Assembly: GCF_029227915.1 (NCBI RefSeq)
Contig: NC_079888.1
Location: 12,571,001-12,635,000 of the forward strand
Length of the DNA: 64,000 bases
Source of the DNA: Hydractinia symbiolongicarpus
Taxonomy: Eukaryota; Cnidaria; Hydrozoa; Anthoathecata; Hydractiniidae
Reading direction: 5' to 3'
Within the stretch, counting starts at the first letter, position 1. Each line of letters opens with the position of its first letter. Position numbers and translations under genes: made by a program. Positions 9,413-19,900 of this stretch are shown piece by piece. The notes under the pieces were generated by a model. That model saw only the letters and a list, made by a program, of their open reading frames with translations, had not been told where the DNA came from and made no database searches.

Positions 9413-10040
9413 TTATTTTTTCTCAACCATATATATGGTAAGATTATACCTACCCCTATGGTGATTAATGAGGCCTTGGTATCCTCGTGTTGGTTTGGTG
9501 GGGGTTGTTCGGGTATGGGAGACGATGTTGTTGTAGGTCGGGGGGGGGGGGGGGGGTGGTATAGCCTGTATGGTATGATCGGGTATACGAGGTGTGGTAT
9601 GCTTTGGAGGTATAGGATGCGTGTCATGCTTTGGGGTATATAAATGTGTTTTAGCAGTATGCTTGAGGGGTGTGGCAGACGCATGCCGCACAATAGACTT
9701 GTTATTTAGATCAAGCCTGATACCAATCATTGCACTTGCGGGAGCAATCAAAATGCTGTTGTTATACCCTACACATATGCCTAATGCGGTGGTCGCGCAA
9801 TGGGTAGCGAAATTAACCTGAATATTCCAGTAGCTTGCTCTTTCCAATTCACATTAACGGGGTCATCAAGGTAGATTGTTGGAACCTTTATGGCGTATTT
9901 GGTAACTCCGGGAATACCACGGAAATATGGGAGTCCTTACTCACGTACAGGTCCTGATGGTCTAAATTTGTAACGCCAAGTGGCCATTCACCCCTGTTAC
10001 TTTTATACTTTGCAGAGTGATTGTATTGGTTGATGTTCAT
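9413..10040 (-). pseudogene. proline-rich element protein (unit 2)
   Basis: Same as the unit 1 copy, with the same frameshifts, but with 17 G in the homopolymer (9540-9556). Seventeen is in register with 14, so the frame again misses the hydrophobic C-terminus. Confidence 0.6.
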
Positions 10041-10060
10041 TTCTCTTAAAACAAAAGGAT

Positions 10061-10300
10061 ATGAAACAACTCTATATAAACGACATAGATAAACCTACCA
10101 TATTTGAAGACTACTTGGGACAGGACACCCGTATTGCTCTAAAATCGTTAAGCATTAGACCTGGATGGCTGAACCTATATAGCAATACAGAGTTTACCAT
10201 ACGTAAGGTAGGACCTGACCAGAGAGTGACTCGGATTGAGATCATCAGCGGCTTATATAGGATAGAAGATATTGCGACTATTGTGAATAGCCAGGCATAA
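10061..10300 (+). pseudogene. 220-aa conserved protein, truncated after 79 residues (unit 2)
   Basis: The first 79 residues equal those of the 7046 gene, then the duplication junction brings in a TAA at 10298-10300. Confidence 0.9.
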
Positions 10301-10746
10301 AAAAAGGCGATAGGGGAGGCACATGGTATACTCTCTACCGACATATACCCCAGCTGAGGCATATTAAGGACACGCTATTAAAAATCGCCAGGGATAACAC
10401 AACTCTGCTTAAGAAGCTTCTTATACTCTTCAGGAAACAGGGGATAGCCATAGCTAGTATAGTCTCTGCTATTGGGCTGTTGATAAGCACTATTGTACTC
10501 TCGGTTACAGGAGGGGGAGGTGCAGCAGCAGGTGGTGAAAAAGGCTTTGTGGAGAAACAACTGGAAAGGCTTGGAAATTTTCTTAAATATCTAGCAGGCA
10601 AGGCAGGTGCCGCCCTACCCGGAAGTATCGGTACAGTGGTCTCCTTCCTTCTGAAAGTAGCGTCAACCATCGTTACATATGCAGCCAAACATTTGTATAT
10701 GGCCATTGCGGGAGCTGCCGGGCTTGTCGTGTTATACATAAAATAA
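10298..10746 (+). pseudogene. coiled-coil membrane protein, C-terminal part (unit 3)
   Basis: This repeats 5949-6397: FRKQGIAIASI, a glycine-rich linker and the terminal hydrophobic helix. The upstream coiled coil is missing because the junction lies in the A-run. Confidence 0.8.
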
Positions 10747-10751
10747 GCCTT

Positions 10752-11376
10752 ATTTTTTCTCAACCATATATATGGTAAGATTATACCTACCCCTATGGTG
10801 ATTAATGAGGCCTTGGTATCCTCGTGTTGGTTTGGTGGGGGTTGTTCGGGTATGGGAGACGATGTTGTTGTAGGTCGGGGGGGGGGGGGGGGTGGTATAG
10901 CCTGTATGGTATGATCGGGTATACGAGGTGTGGTATGCTTTGGAGGTATAGGATGCGTGTCATGCTTTGGGGTATATATATGTGTTTTAGCAGTATGCTT
11001 GAGGGATGTGGCAGACGCATGCCGCACAATAGACTTGTTATTTAGATCAAGCCTGATACCAATCATTGCACTTGCGGGAGCAATCAAAATGCTGTTGTTA
11101 TACCCTACACATATGCCTAATGCGGTGGTCGCGCAATGGGTAGCGAAATTAACCTGAATATTCCAGTAGCTTGCTCTTTCCAATTCACATTAACGGGGTC
11201 ATCAAGGTAGATTGTTGGAACCTTTATGGCGTATTTGGTAACTCCGGAAATACCACGGAAATATGGGAGTCCTTACTCACGTACAGGTCCTGATGGTCTA
11301 AATTTGTAACGCCAAGTGGCCATTCACCCCTGTTACTTTTATACTTTGCAGAGTGATTGTATTGGTTGATGTTCAT
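10752..11376 (-). pseudogene. proline-rich element protein (unit 3), frame leads into membrane helix
   Basis: Same gene as in units 1 and 2, but the homopolymer has 16 G (10877-10892). This puts the polyproline stretch in frame with TKASLITIGVGIILPYIWLR, a plausible C-terminal anchor. No stop follows at the expected place, so the open frame runs on antisense to the coiled-coil gene. The upstream frameshifts remain. Confidence 0.6.
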
Positions 11377-11396
11377 TTCTCTTAAAACAAAAGGAT

Positions 11397-12059
11397 ATGA
11401 AACAACTCTATATAAACGACATAGATAAACCTACCATATTTGAAGACTACTTGGGACAGGACACCCGTATTGCTCTAAAATCGTTAAGCATTAGACCTGG
11501 ATGGCTGAACCTATATAGCAATACAGAGTTTACCATACGTAAGGTAGGACCTGACCAGAGAGTGACTCGGATTGAGATCATCAGCGGCTTATATAGGATA
11601 GAAGATATTGCGACTATTGTGAATAGCCAGGCAGAGGACAAGATCAAGCTTTTCGTATTGAAAAGTGGCTACTGTAGACTTCGTGTCAGTGATGGGTACT
11701 CAGTGGTGATGAATCGACAATTACAAGAGCTCCTAGGCCTACCCTACGATCCTAGTAAGAAGTATTATATGAAGGGCGACTATGTTGGGTACTATATGAC
11801 CGACACTTACCATAGGCTGAGACTCGTTTGTCCCCAGTTGGATGAGGACGATTACCTCCCTGATGGCAAAATTCTGGCCCTGCTTCCCATCAAAGAATTG
11901 AACGCCTGGGGGGACATGCTGACCTGGCGTTTTGATACCCTAACGTACCTTCCACTAAAAGGCTCCACGGATCGTTTGGAATGCCTTTTAACGGACGTAT
12001 TCCACCATGAAAAAAATGTGACGTTCACCGGCCTTACGATGCAAAACCTGATAGAATAA
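11397..12059 (+). CDS. conserved Polinton-like protein, 220 aa (unit 3)
   Basis: Intact, and the same translation as the unit 1 gene at 7046-7708. Survival of two intact copies fits a recent duplication. The TAA overlaps into the next ATG as TAAATG. Possible minor capsid protein by size and context only. Confidence 0.75.
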   Translation: MKQLYINDIDKPTIFEDYLGQDTRIALKSLSIRPGWLNLYSNTEFTIRKVGPDQRVTRIEIISGLYRIEDIATIVNSQAEDKIKLFVLKSGYCRLRVSDGYSVVMNRQLQELLGLPYDPSKKYYMKGDYVGYYMTDTYHRLRLVCPQLDEDDYLPDGKILALLPIKELNAWGDMLTWRFDTLTYLPLKGSTDRLECLLTDVFHHEKNVTFTGLTMQNLIE

Positions 12060-12684
12060 ATGAGCGATATAGCTAAGCTGCACCAAAATTTACCGAGTGC
12101 ACCCCCCAAGGCTCCGGTCAGGATGAAGGACAAATTTTTAGGCTGAAAAAAATAGAGGAGATTGAACAATATTTCCGGGATGAAATAAAAGAGCGGAATA
12201 GACTTGGGAAGAAGTTCAAAATGCACAATACATGGGTACGCTTCTGCGACCATGGTATGCTTGGCGTAAGTGTTATTACGTCATTGGCATTGGGGCTATA
12301 GTGTCGGGCCTGGGGGTCCCATTGGCCTGTGCAATGGGGGGTCTTGCGATTGCTGCCGGAATAGGGCAAACCGGTCTTCGGAACGCCTCCAAACGGTTGC
12401 ATGTTAAGTCCAAAAAACATCTGGCTATCAGATTAGTTGCCGAGAGCAAGCTGAACTCTATCGTTGACCTGGTCAGTAAGGCAATGGAAAATGGCGTTAT
12501 CACTGACTACGAGTATAGTCTAATTAGCCGTGAAAGGGAAAGGCAAATGCAGCAACGGTTTAATAGAATTGTAAATATCATCAACGAACAGGAGAGAGCC
12601 CAATTGGCTGCCAAGGGTAGGGAAGAAGGGAGACAGGACGTTTTAAAAAAACTTCAATCTGGGCAGTATGTAAGCGATACCTAG
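12060..12684 (+). pseudogene. element protein with hydrophobic segments (unit 3)
   Basis: Homologue of 7709-8337. It shares the frameshift after the N-terminus and has an extra 4-bp loss near 12283 that breaks the first hydrophobic stretch. The C-terminal frame is open to QSGQYVSDT. Confidence 0.65.
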
Positions 12685-12720
12685 AGTCCCCACCTGAGTA
12701 TAGACCTTAATTTGTATTAT

Positions 12721-12750
12721 ATTTTATAGACCCAAAAAGGTCTATAAAAT
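12721..12750. terminator. perfect hairpin between convergent stops (unit 3)
   Basis: A 12-bp perfect stem, ATTTTATAGACC (12721-12732) with GGTCTATAAAAT (12739-12750), and loop CAAAAA. It lies 37 bp after one stop and 9 bp from the other. A hairpin of different sequence occurs at the same place in piece C. Confidence 0.7.
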
Positions 12751-12758
12751 GTATGGTT

Positions 12759-13332
12759 CTAGTCCTCGCTTAGCAACCATTCCTTTTTAAAGTCCTTATA
12801 CCGACATTCTGTGATATGTACCTGGGGGTAGTGATATTTACCTTGTACATATACCGATGAAATGGCTAGGATGGCACTGACCTGGCAGGGCTCATCATAG
12901 GGTATCAGCATACCCGGGAATTTGGTAGTGATCGCGTCCTTGTAATATTGGAGTTTGGCATTAACATAACGGTCCTTTTGTACAGGCTCCATTGTCAGTT
13001 GTTTGAAAATCCTCAATCTTTTGCTATACCTGTCGGTATTTATCAACCCAATCGGGGTATTCCTCAAAATCGAGGCTCATTGCTGGTACTGCATCGGCTT
13101 TATACCGTGTTACCCCATGCACGGACCAGATTTTGGGCGTCTTTACTCTCAGGGCAACCACGAGATCCTGTGTATGGTATCCCACCACATATCGTTTGTC
13201 CTTACCTCCATTGGCAGGCCTGGCTTCTGATACCGTCAGGTATTCTACATTGATATCTTCGATATTTGTAAACGTGGTAGCAAAATTGTAGAATAGTTTT
13301 GGATTGACAAGCTCGTTCTCAAATTTCAACAT
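12759..13332 (-). pseudogene. FENELV-type conserved element protein (copy A, full length)
   Basis: About 190 residues starting MLKFENELVNPKLFYNFATT, then GGKDKRYVVGYHTQD, KTPKIWSVHGVTRYKAD and a C-terminus ending KEWLLSED. One frameshift at about 13020 separates the halves. It is homologous to 51470-52049 in piece C. It recurs in Polinton-like elements near the right end; no enzyme motif is visible and the function is unknown. The start follows ATACAATAAAGAAG and overlaps the end of the upstream cysteine-rich gene. Confidence 0.75.
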
Positions 13333-13525
13333 CTTCTTTATTGTATATGAACGATTGCAGAGAATTGCATGTCATTGTACATGCACAGCCACGTCCGTTA
13401 TATGAGATATGTTCATGGTAGCAGTGCCAGCATAACATTTTACCACCTACCACGAACCTACGCTAATAGGTACATTTATCATAGGCATTGAGTACTGCCA
13501 AACAGTCGTCACAATGCTCATTCAT
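13319..13525 (-). pseudogene. small cysteine-rich (zinc-binding) element protein (copy A)
   Basis: 68 codons starting MNEHCDDCLAVLNAYDKC, with later MLCWHCYHEH and GCACTMTC. A TAG at codon 20-21 interrupts it; piece C has an intact Cys-Gly pair there. Its ATG lies inside the end of the upstream gene (AATAAATGAATGA), and its stop overlaps the next start, so the three genes form a tight operon-like block. A zinc-knuckle role is inferred from the paired cysteines. Confidence 0.65.
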
Positions 13526-13694
13526 TTATTAGAATGTCAAGACGATCCTCGATATCCCTAATCCTTCGTTCATTGGACCCCTCCTTCTCCTCTTGTACAC
13601 ATGCCAGGGTTACAAGTGGCAGGCATAGACCGATGGCGGTCAGGAAGGTCATAAATAGCATACTTTTCAAGCTATATTGACAGTTAATACACAT
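13518..13694 (-). CDS. small membrane protein of the element (58 aa, copy A)
   Basis: Intact: MCINCQYSLKSMLFMTFLTA, then a hydrophobic helix and a charged tail ending IEDRLDILINE. The piece C version (50736-50915) is also intact, 59 residues, with a diverged helix but a conserved N-terminal MCINCQ and C-terminal DLEDRLD-type tail. The start is in TATAATAAATG. The N-terminal CxxC and a single helix suggest a small virion or membrane protein; the family is not named. Confidence 0.7.
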   Translation of the reverse strand: MCINCQYSLKSMLFMTFLTAIGLCLPLVTLACVQEEKEGSNERRIRDIEDRLDILINE

Positions 13695-13704
13695 TTATTA
13701 TATG

Positions 13705-13993
13705 TCACACATATTCAAGTACCTCGGGATCTTTTTCAACGGCCTTATTGCACATGTCTTGCGTTTTGAACCAATCCGGCATGTGCCTGAGCATGCGTGG
13801 ATTCTTTTCAACAGACCATTACACATGTCATATGTTTTGAACCGATCCGGTGCATCCCCGAGCGCAAGGGGATTTTTTCAATAATTTTGTTACACATGTC
13901 CCGCGTTTTGACCCGATCCGGTACATACCTTATCAGCCATGGCTTTTTTTCAACAGCCTTATTACACATGTCCTGCGTCTTGAAACTCATCAT
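13705..13993 (-). pseudogene. repeat protein fragment, MC..AV..YVPD type (second array)
   Basis: At least three decayed repeats with MCNKAVEKKPWLIRYVPD-like sequence, ending PEVLEYV and a TGA at 13705-13707, just before the small membrane gene. It is related to the array at 14038-14876, either a second paralogue or its broken tail. Confidence 0.55.
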
Positions 13994-14037
13994 TATTAGT
14001 ACTATTATCTTGCAACAATTGCTGCAAGATAACGTTT

Positions 14038-14876
14038 TCAGGGCAACCCCGAATATTTTTTGAGACCTACCTTTTCATCCTCTGAAAAGCACCAATCGAT
14101 GACCCTATCCGGATGCCAGGCTAATGGAAGAAGATCCTCTTTAATCCAGGCCTTTTCGGATTTCTTCCGAAGATGGGCAGAGAGTAGTTCAGGCCTCATG
14201 TTCATGTTACTAAACATGTCCTGGGTGACAAACCAGTCCGGCACAAACTCGAACAGCCAGGGGTCCCTTTCAACAGCCTTGTCACACATGTCCCGCGTTT
14301 TGAACCTATCCGGTATATATTCGAGCATTTCAGGATCCTTTTCAACAGCCCTGCTACATATGCCTTGAGTCATGAACCGATCCGATACATGCTGAAACAT
14401 GTCGGGATTTTTTTCGGCAGCCTTGTTACACATATCTTGCACTATGAACCGATCTTGAAATCCTTTAGAAAAACTTTGTTGCACATGTCTTGCGTTTTGA
14501 ATCTATATGGTATATAGCCGAGCGCGTGGCTATTCCTCCGAACGACCTTGTTGCACATACCCCGCGTTTTGAACCGATCCTGTATATACCGTAGCAGGTG
14601 GGGCTCCTCCTCAACGATCTTGTTGCACATGCCCCGCGTTTTGAACTGATACTCGAACAGCCAAAAATGATTTTCAACAGCCTTGTCACACATGTCCTGC
14701 GTCATGAACTGATCTGGTATATGTCGAAACATGTTGGGATTATCCTCAATAGTCCCGTTAAAATATTCCTGTTTTTCAATTAAATTGATAAAGTTGGTCG
14801 TATTTAAAGCTGAATAACGTTGAAGGCCTCGTTTTTTGGCCAGCAATCTTAACGCGGATAATGTTTTACCTTCCAT
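14038..14876 (-). pseudogene. SAP-like N-terminus plus DUF4116-like repeat protein
   Basis: The start MEGKTLSALRLLAKKRGLQR is the same type of SAP-like helix pair that opens the polymerase gene at 16963. Seven or so repeats of about 24-28 residues follow, pattern D-M-C-x-K-A/V-V-E-x-x-P-x-L-x-Y-I-P-D-R-F-x-T, then a tail with AWHPDRVIDWCFSEDEK. DUF4116-like arrays are common in giant viruses and occur in Polinton-like elements; some arrays of this kind act in protein binding, but the role here is unknown. A frameshift lies near 14470. It is the gene nearest the terminal repeat. Confidence 0.65.
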
Positions 14877-14949
14877 TTGCTATTATTGTTTTTTCTTTTT
14901 GATTTTCACAATTTTTTATTCTGCTTAAAACTAACACATCTTACTGCGC

Positions 14950-15201
14950 ATGCGTTGATGATTAGGGAATTCCCGTTTTAACTCATTTGATGTATACTTT
15001 GATGTTCGTTGATTTTTAGGGAATTGCGCTAGAAAATATTGGACCTCTTATTCTACTTTAGATGACGTCATCAGAATACTAGGTCTTATGTAGATTAATA
15101 TGGAATGGTATTGGATGGGTGTGTAAAATATTATGGACTTGTTGTGACGCCACGGCATTGCGCGCAAGCGACTGCGCCAGAAGGAAAATTTCTCCATCTC
15201 T
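14950..15201. repeat. right terminal inverted repeat of copy A
   Basis: The reverse complement matches the ends of copy B (16591) and piece C (50324): AGAGAT start, GGCATTGCGCGCA-type core, ATTCCATATTAATCTACATA, and the AATTCCCTAA block. The element end is set at 15201 (..ATCTCT). Confidence 0.8.
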
Positions 15202-15266
15202 CAATAAAGGTTTGTTGTTATCGCTTTATTAATCTTCCAATTGTTAGTTTACTAATACTATTATAG

Positions 15267-16019
15267 CTAGTCTATAAAGCCCGTAGATCCACTAAGGCAG
15301 AAAAACAATGGAAAAATAGGTTGCTTTAGATTTTCTGCTGACGTCAGCAGTGCATATACAAAAATAAAATTGGTGAAATTTAGTCATTTCTTGTCTGTAA
15401 TGTGTAGAGGTTGAAACGCTGATCAAAATAATGTATAGTATCGTATGTTTTTGACAAACGCCTAAGGAGATTTAAGGGCTTAAAAATATTGCTGACGTCA
15501 GCAAAGTCCCTTCAAAAAGTTACCAAAAAATTTCTTCACAAATTCGTACACCCGTTGCAATCATCGTATAGATCTTGAAATGCTGATCAAGAAAATGTAT
15601 AGGAACATGAACTTTTGACAAACGGTTGTAGAGATATTGGGAATTGAAGGTTTTGTGTTGACGTCATCAACCCGCCCATTCCGAAACAGATTCGGGGACC
15701 CAAGTTTGGGAAACTTTCCCAAATTGGTCCAAGGTGGTCCCTAGTTACCCACGCGGTGAAAAATCATTGACGTCACCACCTCGTTTCCAAGTTATTTGGC
15801 CTCAAAGTTTTAAGTGCACTGTAACGGCTTCATTAATTTAATATAGGATATTGACGTCAAAGTGGTGTTATTGACGCCGCGCTGTAACGTCAGAAAATTT
15901 AACATATTGGACATGCATTTTTCGGTTACTTCAAAGAAAATTTCCCTAAGATCAAAGGAAAACGAACATATCCACTCTGCCTGCTACAGACACACGGAAC
16001 TAGCGTATTCTTATATAGA
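15267..16019 (-). mobile_element. non-autonomous Helitron unit, reverse orientation (R1)
   Basis: On the minus strand it starts TCTATATAAGAATACG at 16019 and ends CTAG at 15267-15270, after a GTGGAT..TCCAC-like hairpin. A 5'-TC and 3'-CTRR with a nearby hairpin are Helitron hallmarks. It has no ORF. It is followed head-to-tail by R2. Confidence 0.7.
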
Positions 16020-16590
16020 CTAGTCGATAAGGCCGTGGAAAAATCCACTTAGGCAGGATAACAGAGAAAAACAACCGTCATTTAAATTTAGCTGACGTCC
16101 GCAGAGACCTGTCAGAACACAAATTTTTTTCATAAATTTGTATGCCTGTTGCCTTCATCGTATAGATCTTGAAACGCTGAGCAAGAAAATGTATAAGATC
16201 GTGCACTTTTGACAAACGAATGCAGAGATATTAAGGTTTACAGGTCTTTTGATGACGTCATTAACCCGTCCATTCCGAAACGGATTCGGTAACCCAGGTT
16301 TGAAAAACTTACCCAAATTGGTCCCAGGTAGTCCCTAGTTACCCACGCAGGAGATGACGTCAGTTATTTCCACCTGTTTCAAAGTTATTTAGCCTTAAAT
16401 TTAAAAGTGCAATGCAATGGCTTCACTAATCTTATTATACTTTCCTTTGACGTCAATATTGCTTCAACGTCAAAGCTTGGTTATTTACAGAACAAAAATT
16501 ATAGGCGATGTTTTACAGACTTTATCAAGGAAAATAGTAAAGAAATTCTATCCACTTTGCAAAAGTCACAGACAAACAGAACTGGCGTAT
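16020..16590 (-). mobile_element. non-autonomous Helitron unit (R2), interrupted by Polinton copy B
   Basis: Its CTAG (16020-16023) abuts the 5' end of R1. It carries the family's hairpin, GACGTCA-rich core and the reverse complement of GCCAGTTCTGT. Its 5' terminal bases are missing at 16590, where the terminal repeat of copy B begins. The missing bases (TCTCTATAATAATACG) sit beside piece C at 50308-50323. Confidence 0.75.
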
Positions 16591-16850
16591 AGAGATTAGA
16601 AAATGTATGTTCTGGCACAATCGCGTGCGCGCAATGCCGTGACGTCACAGCAAGTCAACGACAATCCCCTATTAGTCACCGCATCATCCAAACCTAGTCC
16701 CTATTAATCCAGCACCATCCGAGACCATTCCATATTAATCTACATAGGACTTAGTACTCACTACAGATGACGTCATCAAAAGTGGAATATGTAATATATT
16801 TTCTAACACAATTCCCTAAGAATCAACACGCACATCTCAGGGAAATTCCC
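16591..16850. repeat. left terminal inverted repeat of copy B
   Basis: About 260 bp matching piece C (50324-50590) in direct order and copy A's right end in inverted order. It includes a TGACGTCA-type palindrome. Confidence 0.8.
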
Positions 16851-16962
16851 CTTACTTATTTGCTGTATGATAGGGAATTTCCCTTGAGGGAAACAACTGT
16901 GTCAGTTTCGAGAAGAATGAAATCCTCCGAATTTGTTAAAAACCGTATATAATAAAAAGAAA

Positions 16963-19900
16963 ATGGATTCAAAAACTGTCAAACAATTACGTGATATTGC
17001 AAAAGGTCGTGGATTAACAGGGTATTATAGACTACGTAAAGCTGAATTGGTTAGCCTATTGAATGTACCACAGAGGCCACAATGAAGGGCTGGACAACGA
17101 AAGCCCGTAAGACCTGTAACCATACTACCAACGCCGGAGGCCATGGATATTTTTGAAACCCAAGAGATGTCGAAAAATCGATCGATCGTAAAATCCAAGA
17201 TGCAGGAATGGTACAACTGACTGGTTGATGCCATCTCAAAGCCTATAAAAGAAGGGGTCATGAGTAATTATGCAAAATTCAAACGCGGGGTGATGGAGCT
17301 CTATCGCAGGGTAGCAAATACAAGACCTACGCTGCATGATGAAGTCGAACAGGAGGCCAACGAGGACTATCTACATGAATAGCCGGGGCAAGATTTTACC
17401 CCCCAGGAACATAAGCATGTTCCGCATTCCCGGTATAGGAAGAGCGGACGTCGACGGGTATATAGGGATGGTGCAACCAAACCTAAAAACCTTAGTTGAG
17501 GGGCAGGTAGAAGATATGGAGTCAGCAAAGATACAGCTGTCACTATGGATACATTGAAGGAAGCCAATAGAGAGAACCAAAGACTATGAGGAGGCGAATA
17601 AGGCATTCCATAGTAATATGGCCTCAGTATTCCAGGGTAGCAACGTAGATGATATACTGAATACAATGTTTGCCAAAGTTAAAACACATGTGGAAAACCC
17701 GGCATTCCCCAAAAGTAGCTTCACGATCGGTCGAATACTACACCTTGATGTAGACTACCATAAATTGAGCCCATAAAGGGAGTTCATCATATACACAGGC
17801 ACCTAAATGGATAGCCTCCAAGAAGGTCATTATTAACCCTAAAAATGAGGATGAGGAGTGTTTCAAGTGGGGCATCATCGCCAGCCTACATCATGAGGAG
17901 ATAGGGAAAAATCCAAATATAATTTCCCAGATGAAACCATACGTAGGCCAATATAATTGGGAAGGTATAGAGTTCCCTACAAGTATCAAGATATATCAAA
18001 GTTCGAGAATAATAACAAGGAGATTGCGGTGTACGTCCTGTATATAGATGGAAAAAGGATCAATATTCTACGTCGATCAACGCATAACTGGCGTGGCAAG
18101 CAGGTAAATCTACTGTACATAACTGATGGCAAGAAGAATCACTACACGGCCATCAAAAGCCTCTCACGGCTCCTAGGTATTGAGACCTCAAAGAATACTG
18201 CAAAAATGCACTTTTGCCTGAACTGCCGCCAGGCATTCCCCATAATCGAGTCGAGAGATAAGCATTACAGGCACTGCAAGGACCACTCTGCAGTCATGAT
18301 TACAATGCCAACAGAGGCCGAAAAATGGTTATATTATAGGGATGGCCAGCAACACTTCAAAGTACCCTTTTCCATCTATGCAGATTTTGAGAGTCTGCTT
18401 GTCCCAGTAGAGGATACAAGGGGCAAAAAGACTAAAAAGCTGAGCAAGCACGTACCATCTGGATGGTGTATCTATAGCACATTTGCCTATGGAGATGTAC
18501 CGGATCTCCTAACGGTGTACCGCGGCAAGGACTGCGTCACCCGCTTTGTCAACCATCTGGAGGATGAGGTTAAAAGACTATATAATACATACCCGCAACA
18601 GGATATAAAACCCCCAACAGAGATCCTAAAAAAAGAGCACAACGAGGCATCGAAATGCCATATCTGTCTAAAGCCCTTCGATGACGGCAAGAATAACCGT
18701 AAAGTCAGGGACCATTGCCACTATACCGGGTTATAAAGGGGTGCAGCGCATAACAGCTGTAATCTCAAATACAAGATCCCTAGCCACATACCCGTGATAT
18801 TCCACAACCTTTCAGGGTATGATGCCCATCTGTTCATACGGGAATTGGGTGAGAAGTACGACACCCAGGGCATTGGCTGTATTGCTGAAAACACCGAGAA
18901 GTACATCTCTTTCAACGTGAAAATTAAGGTACCCCTTGGAGGTATGGGATATGGTGATGACGAGAAGTAAAAGACAATCGACATCAGGTTTATCGATAGT
19001 TGTCGATTTATGGCCTCAGGCCTGGATAAGTTGGCAAGTAACCTCATTGGTACAAACGCTGCCGATATGAAATGTCAACAGTGTGCAGATACCTGTCTTG
19101 AATTCCGGAGCATAGACGCCGAATACATGGCAAAGTTTTGGTGTAAAAATTGTGAATCAACGAGTACCACCAAGCAGCTTAATCGGGACCAAGTAAAGGC
19201 AAATCTATCATCAATGGACAAATTTATCGACAAAGATGATGTCTTCAGGCTGATGCTGAGAAAAGGCGTGTACCCCTATGAGTACATGGATAGATGGCAG
19301 CGATTCGAAGAGTTGGAGCTACCTCCCAAGAATGCGTTCCATAGCAAGCTGAATATGAAGGGCATCAGCGACAGCGACTATACCTATGCTAAAAAAGTAT
19401 GGGATGTCATTACCCCGGGGGGTGATAACGTCACCATGGGGGACTACCATGACATCTACCTGACCATAGACGTCCTGCTATTAGTCGACGTCTTCGAGAC
19501 GTTTCGAGGCGTCCGCTTGGACAACAACAGCCTTGACCCTGCACACTTCTACAGCGCACCTGGTTTGGCATGGAATGCAGCAGTGAAAATTACGGGTATA
19601 AGGTTAGAGGTCCTTACGGACCCCGACATGCTCCTCATGTTCGAAAAAGGTATCCGTGGAGGTATAGTCCAAGCTGTACATCGTTATGCCAAAGCAAATA
19701 ACAAATAAATGGAAGACCAGTACGATCCGGAGGTTGAATCATCATACCTCCAGTACCTAGACGCCAACAATTTGTACGGCTGGACGATGCGTCATGATCT
19801 GCCCACGGATGGCTTTAAATGGATTCGGAATGTTGAGTCCTTCACAGAAAAGCGGATTGGTAAGCTCGTTGAAGGGAACAAACATGGGTACATTTTAGAG

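Larger units (their letters stand above)
8675..10297. repeat. tandem duplication, unit 2 (1,623 bp)
   Basis: This copies 5663 to about 7282. The junction at 10297/10298 joins ..GCCAGGCA to TAAAAAAAGGCG, which is unit 1 position 5949. The unit therefore ends inside the 220-residue gene. Confidence 0.9.
2440..15201. mobile_element. Polinton/Maverick-like element, copy A
   Basis: Gene content (zinc protein, A32-like ATPase, zinc-repeat protein, major capsid, coiled-coil membrane protein, a 220-residue conserved protein and others) matches copy B or piece C in this window and the Polinton/adintovirus class in general. The right end is a terminal inverted repeat of about 250 bp ending ..ATCTCT at 15201. 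The left end is cut inside the zinc-protein gene at about 2440. Compared with B it lacks the BRO, 24918-type and integrase genes and the HNH half of the zinc protein, all lost in one deletion at about 3285-3303. Its centre is tandemly duplicated, with unit starts at 5663, 8675 and 10298. No target-site duplication can be read. Confidence 0.85.

Noticed and set aside
15200-16600. Many TGACGTCA palindromes, considered as a regulatory CRE cluster
   Set aside because: They recur at fixed positions in every Helitron unit, so they are part of the repeat; no link to a promoter is visible.
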